From contig JALLAP010000653.1 of the NCBI GenBank assembly GCA_036939355.1, forward strand, positions 1 to 11,499: 11,499 nucleotides of DNA, in the 5' to 3' direction. Shown one piece after another: positions 1 through 7,996 of the stretch. Numbering within the stretch: the stretch's first letter is position 1; each line of letters begins with the position of its first letter. The notes under the pieces are model-generated. The model did not search any database. It was not told the DNA's origin and saw nothing but the letters and a program-made list of their open reading frames with translations. A program made the position numbers and the translations under genes. Origin of the DNA: Thalassiosira profunda (taxonomy: Eukaryota; Bacillariophyta; Thalassiosirophyceae; Thalassiosirales; Thalassiosiraceae).

Positions 1-916
1 TCTTGTGTCTCGGAGGATCGCGGCCGATCATGCCAAGCCATTCGACGCCAGTGAATGCCCGGTACTCATGAGCGAACTGGATATTTTCAAGATGCCACTC
101 GTACACTGCAAAGAGTATTCCCGTTAGTAGGAAATGAGCAGAGGCTGCGTGAACTCAGTCAACTTACTCTGCCGATCTGCCGTACTTAGACCATTGACAT
201 TGCGAGCATCCTTCGTGAAACCCAAGCCAGGTCCTGCCGCAGCCTCACCATAGGGGTCGCAGTAGTAGACGGAAGTGCCAGCTTCCACCACAAACGAACA
301 AAGCGCTTCGTTTGGATCGTCGGTCTTGCCAAAGAAGAATTTGTGCGTTGGGAAGGTGGCCGTTCCGGTAGCTGTAAACCCGTTAACAATACCAGTGAAA
401 TGTCCCGTGCCTCGACCAGAGTCCCAGTACAGACCAAGCCGTTCGGGAGTAAGGTTTACGAACTTTCCTGCTTGACCATTGAATGCATGAGGCGACGGCT
501 GCAACGAGCCCTCTGGTTTATGGTAGAAAGTCGCAACTGCAATCGATACCCTTGCAAAGTTAGATGTGACATCTTGTGCACAACGGGTTGCTTCGTTCGA
601 ACTCACCATCGGATGGCACGTACGCCCAAAAGTCTCTTTCAGGCATCTTACGAAGGTGAGGATCGTCGATCGCATACCCCGGCCCCTTCTCGTCGGTCGC
701 GTTCTTCGAGAAGACGTACGTGGCCGTGCAAGCGTCCCCGTCGTGCACGCCGCTCCCTCCAACGCAAGTCGAGGCATCCTCGCCGCTGCCGAGTCCCTGC
801 TCGTACTGCACGGGCACCAAGCTCGCTGACGCCGCTTTGGGCGGGCCGAAGAATAAGAGTGCAAGGGCGAGGTTCGCCGCGGTGGCGAGGACGGGGAGGC
901 AGAGATATCCGTGCAT
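1..916 (-). CDS. Prolyl 4-hydroxylase-like protein, N-terminal part (runs off left edge)
   Basis: Exons read 916-607, 536-168 and 105-1, with introns 537-606 (70 bp) and 106-167 (62 bp). Both donors are GTGAGT/GTAAGT, both acceptors are GCAG, and both introns are phase 1. The second holds a perfect TACTAAC branch point. The visible 261 residues start with a signal peptide (about 1-32, ending AASASL), then a Cys-containing segment with an N-glycosylation sequon (NAT at 72-74). Residues 125-200 are a beta-rich VHL-like module: NLTP, LYWDSG, GTATFPTHKFFF, TSVYYCDPYG. Exon 3 continues with EWLGMIGRDPPRH. From memory of the family, this VHL-like module followed by a GRxPP stretch precedes the 2OG-Fe(II) prolyl hydroxylase domain in diatom proteins; that catalytic part would lie left of the window. 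It probably acts in the ER or secretory pathway. Start 916 is the first ATG before the signal peptide. The gene is divergent from the next one. The hydroxylase call is inference. Confidence 0.62.
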
Positions 917-1196
917 CGTTCGTTCGAAGTGAGAGCTACTGAAGGTCGTTTGCTGCTGGCCGTCTCTTTATGACCACCTGACTGTCAAGCCGCGTTGTGT
1001 TGCCTTCCAACTGTCGTTTGTTGACGACGGGCGCATCTGTTGAGAGAGGATCGCATTGGTCGTCGGCGTTCGCGTCGGCGGCAACCCGAGCGCCCGTAGC
1101 GTCACGCGTCCCAAGCTGAGAGACTCTCTCATTACAGCCACCAAAATCAACCCCCACCCAAAAATTGCAACACCAACACATACACCGCCATCAATC
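917..1196. promoter_or_regulatory. Divergent 5' intergenic region of the hydroxylase-like and propeller-dioxygenase genes
   Basis: These 280 bp separate the two start codons, so they should hold both promoters and both 5' UTRs. The last 60 bases before ATG 1197 are A/C-rich and almost free of G, which looks like an unstructured leader. One TGACGC lies on the minus strand at 1099-1104, the core of bZIP/CRE-type sites, beside an ACGCGT at 1104-1109. No convincing TATA box was seen. The site assignment is only suggestive. Confidence 0.4.
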
Positions 1197-4124
1197 ATGG
1201 CAGCGATGCCCCCCAGCCGCATCTCCCACCGCGCCGCGGGCGGGCCCGACCTCAACTACCTCTACGCCACTTCCCGCGACGAATGCGACGACGATGCCTC
1301 GCCTGCTCCCAAAGCGAACAAGAAACAGAGCACCTCCAAACGCCCCGTGGCGCGGGGCCGCAAATCCGACAAGCGGGCGCTGCGGGGGACCACCCTCTAC
1401 CTCGGTGGGGAGGAGGGGCCGAATCAGAAAATCTATTGCATCCCAGGGCACGCCGAATCGGTGCTTTGCATTGATACGAAGACGGACGAGGTGTATCCCA
1501 TCGGCCCCGCGTTTGATGCAAGTAATATGATCTTGCAGGGCAAGTTCAAGTGGCTGCGGGGCATCGTGATCGGGGACATCATCTATGGACTGCCGTGCCA
1601 TGCCGACTGTGTTTTGAGGATTGACACGGCGACAGATGAAGTTAACACCATTCACATTCCATACGAGGAGTATTTCGATAATGCAACTCCCACCGAGGGC
1701 GATGCAATAAAAAGCCAGGCGCATCAGGAGCGGCACTGCCCGTGGAAGTACCACGGGGGAGCGGTATCACCGCACGATGGGTGCATCTACGCGATACCGC
1801 AATCCTCGAAGAAAGTCTTGAGAATCGATCCCAAAACCGAGAGGTGCAGTTTCGTCGGACCGGACTTCGAGGGGCGTTGCAAGTGGTACGGGGGCGTCGT
1901 GGGCAAGACGGACGGGGCCATCTATGCCAGTGAGTTGATTGCAATTGTCCACACACAGTCTCATTTTATGGAAATCTCACCTGTCTTAATCTGCAACCCA
2001 TTTCAGTTCCCCAGAACGCCAAAGGAGTGTTGAGGATCGATGCAAGTGGGGTGCAATACAGCGTAGATGTGGAACACGACAATCATGGCTTTGCTCCAGA
2101 TTCCCCCGAAGCACGGGTGCTCGTGACCACGCATGGATCGTACCCTCTGGGAGGCCACAAGTGGCACGGAGCGGCAGCGTCTGCGGATGGAACGATCGTG
2201 TCCGTGCCCAACAACGTGGACACCGCGCTCTGTATTGTGCCGGCGTTGGAAGCCGCATATCCTACGCCTGACACGAAAGCCGAAACAACTCCTGAGCCAG
2301 AATTGTATGTGTTGGAAGGGCAGAAACCAGGGGACATTGCCACTGGTCGCCACCGGGACGACAACAAATACAAATATCTTGGGGCAATGGCAGGGACGGA
2401 CGGCCACGTGTATTGCTTCCCCAGTGGCAGCGAAAGGGTGTTGCAAGTCGACACTGTGAAGCGAATTGCGAGAAGCGTAGGACCTAATTTGAGAGATGAG
2501 GGCATGGAGAGGCTGTTCCAGAACAAGTGGCAGAACGGTCTCACGCACGAGGAAGAGGGCTGCGTTTATGCCATCCCCTTGGCGGCCGAGACCATCTTGC
2601 GCATTCGCACCAGCGGCAACGAAGACGACTCGGAGCCGGAAGTCACCACCTGGAAACTGCCATTGCCCAACAACACGCTGGAAAAGTGGGAGGGTGGCGT
2701 GATCGCTTCCAACGGGATCATGTATTGCATGCCAAACAATCACAAAGCGGTCTTGCAGATCGTCCCTCCCTGCGTGCCATCCAGAGAGGCATTGCACCAA
2801 GAGAATGATAGAAAGGAAACAGAGCGAGAGAAGGCTCGAGAACTCCAGAAGCAGGAGCGACAACTAGAGAGGGAGAAGAAGCAGGCGGAAAAGGAGAGAA
2901 AGAGGCAGCAACGTATCGAGAGGAAGAAGAACGAGAAGAAGAGTGGCGAAGCAGTGGGCTTGTCAACTCAAGAAGAGAAGAAAGAGGACGACGCAACAAG
3001 CAGCCAACCCAAAGCTTCCACGAAAGCAGTTCTCCCCAAAGCAACCCCCGACGGCGTCCCTTTCAAATACACCACTGGCATCCCGACTCTTCGCTCCTCG
3101 GCCCATCGTGTCAAGTACTCGCTGGGCCACCGAAATCACGATCCTAAACCCAAAGCGGGCGATGGCACAGCCTTCTTGCCGCCAGAGCTGTGCGAGGAAG
3201 ATGTGTTGCCGTACAACGGGGACGAGTACGATTTCCATGGAGCCGTAGTGGCCCTGCTGCAGAGTTGCGACAAAGAATTGATTGGCACGTTCCGTGGTTT
3301 GGCGGATGGGACGGTCTTGGCTCCAAGGCTCGATAATTTCGCCGTCCCCGTCAAATCATTGACGCGGAAATGTCAGAAGGGCCAAGTTGACAAGGCGCAG
3401 CGGTATCTGTCGGACGCGATTGCCTCTGATGCTCAGTTCCTCGACTTGTTTGATCGCTTTGTTGTTGACGTTGTGCTTCCGCACTTCAAGAGGCGCCTTG
3501 CGAGAGCTGGCGTGCACGATGGCGATAAACCAATCACATTTTACTACCAGCGGCCGCCCACCCTTCGACTCCAGCCAGGACCTGCGCGGTCGCAGGTCCG
3601 TGCGCACAACGATGCAGAGTATGGACGTGAGTATCTTGTTGTCGGTGCTGTTTGTTTCCATCCTCTTTTGCATAGCTCACATTCTATCCCTTGGCACTCG
3701 GCACGGTGACCGTCTACCATACCATAGACCAAAATGGAGAGCTCAACTTCTGGCTTCCCTTGACGTCGAGGAGCAAGAGTGAGTTGCGAGGCCGTTTGTT
3801 TCGTTTACTAGTCTCTTGGCCATTTCTTTTGGTCGACTCGACGACTCACATAATATCACATCGTTCGTTCTATTTGCAGCGGGGGTAGATTTGTTCTGCG
3901 AGTCGAAAAGTGGGCTCGGCGACTACCATCCTCTGAAAGCGGATCTTGGAGAGGTCGTGGCGTTTCATGGATCGTCGTGTAGGCACTACGTGAACTCAAA
4001 CCACTCTCTTTGGACGCGGGCGAGCCTAGACTTCCGAGTTGGCGTTCAGGAATCCGGCTACGATCCGGACTGGCAAATGCTTGGGACGACAAACGATCAT
4101 ACACGAAGGAAGGTCACTCTGTAG
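1197..4124 (+). CDS. Propeller-repeat / coiled-coil / 2OG-Fe(II) dioxygenase fusion protein
   Basis: Exons are 1197-1929, 2007-3626, 3728-3778 and 3880-4124 (882 aa), with introns of 77, 101 and 101 bp, all GT-AG and phase 1. ATG 1197 (ATCATGG) sits in a good context, and the first repeat lies downstream of it. Residues 40-62 are basic and could be a nuclear signal. About eight repeats follow at 65-500, each with a core like IYAIP-x5-VLRID and many joined by KWxGG, as in a beta-propeller. Residues about 505-560 are a Glu/Lys/Arg-rich coiled coil. The C-terminus (about 650-882) resembles StrG-like 2OG-Fe(II) oxygenases: RAHNDAEYGHQ, GELNFWLPLT, FHGSSCRHY, TRASLDFR. Likely iron ligands are H778, D780 and H837, with R848 binding 2-oxoglutarate. 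Splicing rebuilds both the IYAIPQ repeat and the YGHQ motif exactly, which supports the exon model. The substrate is unknown. The convergent neighbour ends 19 bp beyond the stop. Confidence 0.8.
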
Positions 4125-4143
4125 GGACCAATCGCACAGCTAC
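4125..4143. other. Convergent 3' junction with 19 bp between stop codons
   Basis: The plus-strand TAG ends at 4124 and the minus-strand TAG begins at 4146 and ends at 4144. Both genes need 3' UTRs and poly(A) sites, so their transcripts almost certainly overlap tail to tail. No AATAAA-type signal fits in the gap. Confidence 0.7.
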
Positions 4144-7100
4144 CTATATGATTTCGCACTCCTTGGAGGCCAACGCTTCGTCACCGGCAAGATCGTCTAG
4201 AATCCCTTGCAAAGCCGAGAGCTGCGCCGCTCCATCTGCATCAACTCCAGCCGTGAACACTGAACGCTCAGCCAACCTGAGAGCTGCCTTTACTCCAACT
4301 TTGCCCAGTGTGCCAACCATTGCTTCTGCCATTGGCTGGGCTTCAACCACCTGATCTGCGAGACATTCACCCAAAACCTTCTGCACTGATTCCACATCTG
4401 ATAGCAGCGNGGGCTTCAACCACCTGATCTGCGAGACATTCACCCAAAACCTTCTGCACTGATTCCACATCTGATAGCAGCGGAACAACTACACCGACCA
4501 GAAGTTGAGTTGACGAGAAGTAATGAAGCAAACGTAACTAGACGATTGTCTCTCACCGATCGTTTCTTCGAATATCTCATTCAGTACTTTGCAAGCTGCG
4601 TCGGGCCTTGAGGAAGTGGCGATAATGTGCAGTGTCTTGCCACTGGTGCCGCTCTTGGATTGTCCTCCAGCTTTCGCAGCCGTTGAACTTGGCGGAGGGG
4701 TCCTGATCAACGCTCTCAGTGTCGACAGCATGGTCGGACTGTACTCTCCTGGGCCCGTCCCTGCACAAATCTGCTCTATGTCATCCAGCACAAGCAGCGA
4801 ATGTTGCATCTCTCGTGCCTCGGAAAAGCGTTCAATGAGGGCAGCCGCTCGAGCTTCGTCTCCACCTCCGCCTTCGGCTGTTAGAATATCAAGCGATGTG
4901 ATAAAGCGTACGAAGTCAGAATGCCCATTCGTTGACGACTCTGCAGCTGCATAGGAAGCAAGAGCTGAATACGTTTGCAACAACATCGGTCAGAGAGTCT
5001 GTCAGGTTGGAATCATTGCAGTGCAAGTCATCTCCTCACCAGTAACGCCAGCCCCTCCAGTGCAAACAGAACCGCCAGCNTGGAATCATTGCAGTGCAAG
5101 TCATCTCCTCACCAGTAACGCCAGCCCCTCCAGTGCAAACAGAACCGCCAGCGCCGACCAGCAGTAACGAATGGAGCCGAGGCGACGAGGACATAGTAGG
5201 AGTCGTAAATCGGGCAAGGTCGCGCAAGATTCGTTCCATCGAGGAGGAACAGTCGCTGATGCCAAAGGGATACCGCTCAAGCAAGACTGCGTCTTGTGTT
5301 CCTAATGCTGGGCGGACCTCCTTGAGCGCGCGCTCCAGATCTGAGGCCAACACCATGCCACTGGCAGCTTCGTCTCCCTGATCAAAACTCGACTCCACTG
5401 CACGAGCTAGGGCAAACGAGGCGGCGCTCCGTACCAAGCCCGCAAGTTCGGCCCCTGAGAAGTGTTCTGTTCGAGCCCCCATGCCATCATCGCTCAGGGC
5501 GTCCAATAAATCGATTGCATCTTTGCTGAGCGCGTTGTCTTCCCTCATTCTTCTCGTGTGGATTGCAAGAATGTCCCTTCTCCCCGACCGATCTGGCAAT
5601 TCCACGCGCAATTGCACCTCCAAACGGCCCGGCCGGAGCAGCGCAGAATCTAATAGCTCGGGACGGTTTGTGAGGCCGACGACTAGTATGTTCGGAGCTT
5701 CCTTCACGCCATCAATTTTTGCAAGCAGCTGGTTCACCACGGAATCTCTCACTCCGGTGGTGTCAGACGTCATGCTACCGCGTTTTCTGGCAATGGCATC
5801 CATCTCGTCAAGAATGATGATGTGCAAAGCGGACGCATCGCCAACTTCCTCGTATTCTCGCTCTGCCGGCAGGAACAGCTCTCTCACACGACGCTCTGCT
5901 TCTCCGATGAATTTGTCTGAGAAGAAGAGAGTGAGTGATAGAGTGAAGCACAACATACGCCGAAAAGAGGTCGAAGCGGTTACTGACCGAGTATCTCTGG
6001 CCCGTTCACGATTTGAGGTTCCCTTGCACCCAACAATCTCGACAATTCTCGCGCCAGAAGCGTCTTGCCGCATCCAGGCGGACCCTGCAGATGCGTGGTG
6101 ATGACATGAGGAAGGTTCCTTCACGGTATGACATGCAAGAGAACGGGCAGTCAAGTTCTCACCGATAGAAGAATTCCTCGCACATGAGACACGCCTAATC
6201 TTCTGGCGGCAGCTGGATTTGCCCGTGACGCTAGCACACGACGCTGAAGGGAAAGCAACATAATCAGAGGTCGTTCTTGGCACCCAAAAGGTAACAACTG
6301 GCAAGAGAATCGCTCACTGCAATGTCGTCCAGCTGCGCGTCGAGCCCGCCGACATTTTCGAACTCCATCCCAAGCTTTTTGTTCAGGCCGGCCGACGAGG
6401 TTGCATTTTTGGCAGCAGTACCGCTCGCACTCAACACGGGCTGAAAGACTTCCTTTTCCTCGTCTTCCAGACCTTCCTCCACTTCCGATGGCACAACTCT
6501 CGTCAACACACTTTCCACGCTCTCCCACTCCAGATCCTCCACGGCTCCAGTGGCATCGACGTTGACCTCAATCGGTGGCCTCACAACTACCTCAAGCATG
6601 GCTGATTTCATTGCCTTGCCGGTGTAGCTCCGCAACGGCCCGCCCAAATACTTGACACAGCTCTCCNCTCGCTGACGAACTTGGGCACGGGATGGGGAAT
6701 AAGAACAGCGATAACGCCGATACTGGAGGGCTGAGGCGGCGGTCGTCGTCAGGGGACTCGAGCAGCAGCGATGGAAGTGCCAGCGAGGGAGGGAGCACAA
6801 GTGGCAAGGAGGATGACGTGCAGGTGAACCAACCGCCTCCCCAGTCGAAGACAGCGCCCAAATCCGCAGCGAGCAAAACGGACGGCAGTGGCAAGCACGT
6901 GAACCAAGTCCCTCCATTGGATATCGCATCGAAGGTCCCTCCCGAGTCGAAGACAGCAAATACTTGACACAGCTCTCCCCGGCGGTGCTGTATCCCTCTG
7001 CTCCCTCGGTGGGTCCGGCGCCCAAGGAACCGCTCCCATCACCACCACCCCGAATGTCTCTGGGCCGCATCTTGGAGTAGAAGCCGTCCCTATCGGGTCC

Positions 7101-7781
7101 TCGAAGTTGGGCTACTTCCGTCAGACCGGTGAGCGGTTGCACGATCGTCCACGAGCCTTCGGGCCATTTGTGTTGGTAGCGCGCTCCCTTGGGCAATACA
7201 TGCAGTAGCACATCGTAGTACTTGCCGCCTGCAATGCGTATTCTCTTGCCCGTTTCTTTCCCTGATTCACCCCCGTTTGCGGAATCGGCATCCTTTCCAA
7301 CCGGCGTCGTTTCCAGATTTCCATCCATCAAATCCTCGTACGCGCCAGTGACCAATCGAATCTCCCCCAGGAGCTCCAGCACCGCATCGAGCTTGTCGGT
7401 GGAGCACCATGTCCCCCATTCGTAGCGAAACGCCTGCACAGTGATCAGATAGGTGGCAGGTTTGCATATTACGATCACATTGTCATGCACAAAGGTGCTT
7501 ACCTCATGCACATCTTCAGTTGTATCCAGCCGCCGAGGCGCACATGCATCGGCCGTCGCACCGAGGAGCGCGTACAGCGGATGCTCCGGCGGCAAATAGT
7601 CGCCGAGCGCTTGCTCCTGCTCGGTCGGCGTGGGTAGGGAACTCGATGGCAGCGGGGGAAGCGAGCTCGACCGCACTGCAAGTGGATGATGCGAGGTGAA
7701 AGCTTGAGCGACGCCGCAAATCTCGGGCCGCCAGGCGAAACCCGCCCACAGGAGCAGGGCTGCGATGCGCATGCTGATCAT
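4144..7781 (-). CDS. NSF-type AAA+ ATPase (vesicle-fusing ATPase family) with predicted plastid pre-sequence; contains assembly scars
   Basis: Exons are 7781-7503, 7433-6318, 6243-6163, 6084-5988, 5916-5113, 4964-4557 and 4488-4144. After removing three n-marked artefacts the CDS is about 914 aa with all phases consistent. NSF is an AAA+ hexamer that takes SNARE complexes apart. D1 is complete: [11 protein letters not shown] (350-360), Walker A GPPGCGKT (389-396), VNGPEIL, Walker B IIILDE (453-458), and the arginine-finger segment [17 protein letters not shown]2 keeps Walker B LLVLDDIE (745-752) and the ETIVVP and C-terminal helix regions of NSF. Its P-loop reads GVT (686-688) where NSF has GKT. 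Residues 1-27 form a signal peptide ending VAQA, followed by F28 and a Ser/Pro-rich stretch, which resembles a diatom plastid pre-sequence. Residues 60-340 do not clearly match the NSF N-domain. The first ATG is 7781; the codon at 7799 is GTG. Family call firm; location inferred. Confidence 0.85.
4338..4482. repeat. 72-bp exact direct duplication around a single n (assembly scar in last NSF-type exon)
   Basis: Bases 4338-4409 and 4411-4482 are identical, with the single n at 4410 between them. The 73-bp offset shifts the reading frame. The copy at 4411-4482 is in phase with the upstream intron, and the copy at 4338-4409 is in phase with the stop at 4144. Collapsing them gives one continuous C-terminus, as expected for two contig ends that overlap but were not merged. 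Confidence 0.9.
5008..5152. repeat. 72-bp exact direct duplication around a single n (assembly scar at NSF-type exon 5 / intron junction)
   Basis: Bases 5008-5079 equal 5081-5152, with the n at 5080. Each copy holds the end of exon 5 and its GTGAGG donor. As assembled, the intron 4965-5112 is 148 bp; without one copy it is 75 bp, in line with the other introns of the gene. The overlap length and offset are the same as in the duplication at 4338-4482, so the same process is likely. Confidence 0.9.
6646..6978. repeat. Misplaced 291-bp copy of the sirtuin 5' coding region inside the NSF-type exon 2
   Basis: Bases 6668-6958 match 7973-8263 in the same orientation with one difference (A at 6916, C at 8221), which is silent in the sirtuin frame (Pro, CCA/CCC). 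A 21-bp NSF-type sequence occurs on both sides, at 6646-6666 and 6958-6978, and the n is at 6667. Removing 312 bp (one flank copy, n and insert) joins GESCVKYL directly to GGPLRSYTG. Because 312 is a multiple of three, the frame stays open even with the insert. The likeliest explanation is a chimeric or misplaced contig, perhaps from the other allele. Confidence 0.85.
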
Positions 7782-7996
7782 CGCGGGTAGCGCCGCCACG
7801 ACGGGCGAGGAAGGAGGAAGGGGAATGAAGGCGGGGCGCGAGGAAGGAGGAGGCGCGTGACGGAGATGTGATTGCGTGTGATGTCCGTGAATTCACGTCA
7901 ACTTGTTCACCTCGAACCTCGAGCTTCACGTTCCCAAACGAACCAATAAGCAAAGCAACGGCTCGGCGGCTCCTCGCTGACGAACTTGGGCACGGG
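7782..7996. promoter_or_regulatory. Divergent 5' intergenic region of the NSF-type and sirtuin genes
   Basis: These 215 bp separate the two start codons. On the plus strand a purine-rich tract runs from about 7805 to 7853 and contains a 14-bp direct repeat (7805-7818 and 7838-7851); it would be a CT-rich leader or promoter of the minus-strand gene. A 12-bp palindrome lies at 7886-7897. Bases 7973-7996 belong to the segment copied into 6668-6958. No clear TATA box was seen. Confidence 0.4.
7886..7897. promoter_or_regulatory. 12-bp perfect palindrome overlapping a TGACGTG element
   Basis: CGTGAATTCACG is a perfect inverted repeat in the shared 5' region. The minus strand across its right edge reads TGACGTG (7900-7894), a CRE/G-box-like core recognised by bZIP factors in many eukaryotes. 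Diatom CO2/cAMP-responsive elements have a similar TGACGT core. Function is unproven. Confidence 0.3.

Noticed and set aside
343..942. 199-codon plus-strand frame opposite the prolyl-hydroxylase-like gene
   Set aside because: Arg/Ser-rich shadow of the minus-strand coding exons, crossing their intron; the minus strand has signal peptide, module motifs and proper splice sites.
1930..2006. Read-through of exon 1 of the dioxygenase gene to the stop near 2033
   Set aside because: GTGAGT at 1930 and TTTCAG at 2001-2006 splice out 77 bp and restore the repeat motif IYAIPQ; the read-through tail has no repeat pattern.
2003..2863. 286-codon minus-strand open frame inside exon 2 of the dioxygenase gene
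   Set aside because: The plus strand here carries the clear repeat units; the antisense frame has no motif and is explained by codon bias of the sense gene.
6692..6967. Small plus-strand frame identical to the sirtuin N-terminus
   Set aside because: It lies wholly in the misplaced sirtuin segment (6668-6958), ends in NSF-type flank and is an assembly artefact.
7782..7799. Upstream GTG-started extension of the NSF-type protein
   Set aside because: The codon at 7799 is GTG; the first ATG at 7781 leaves a proper signal peptide.
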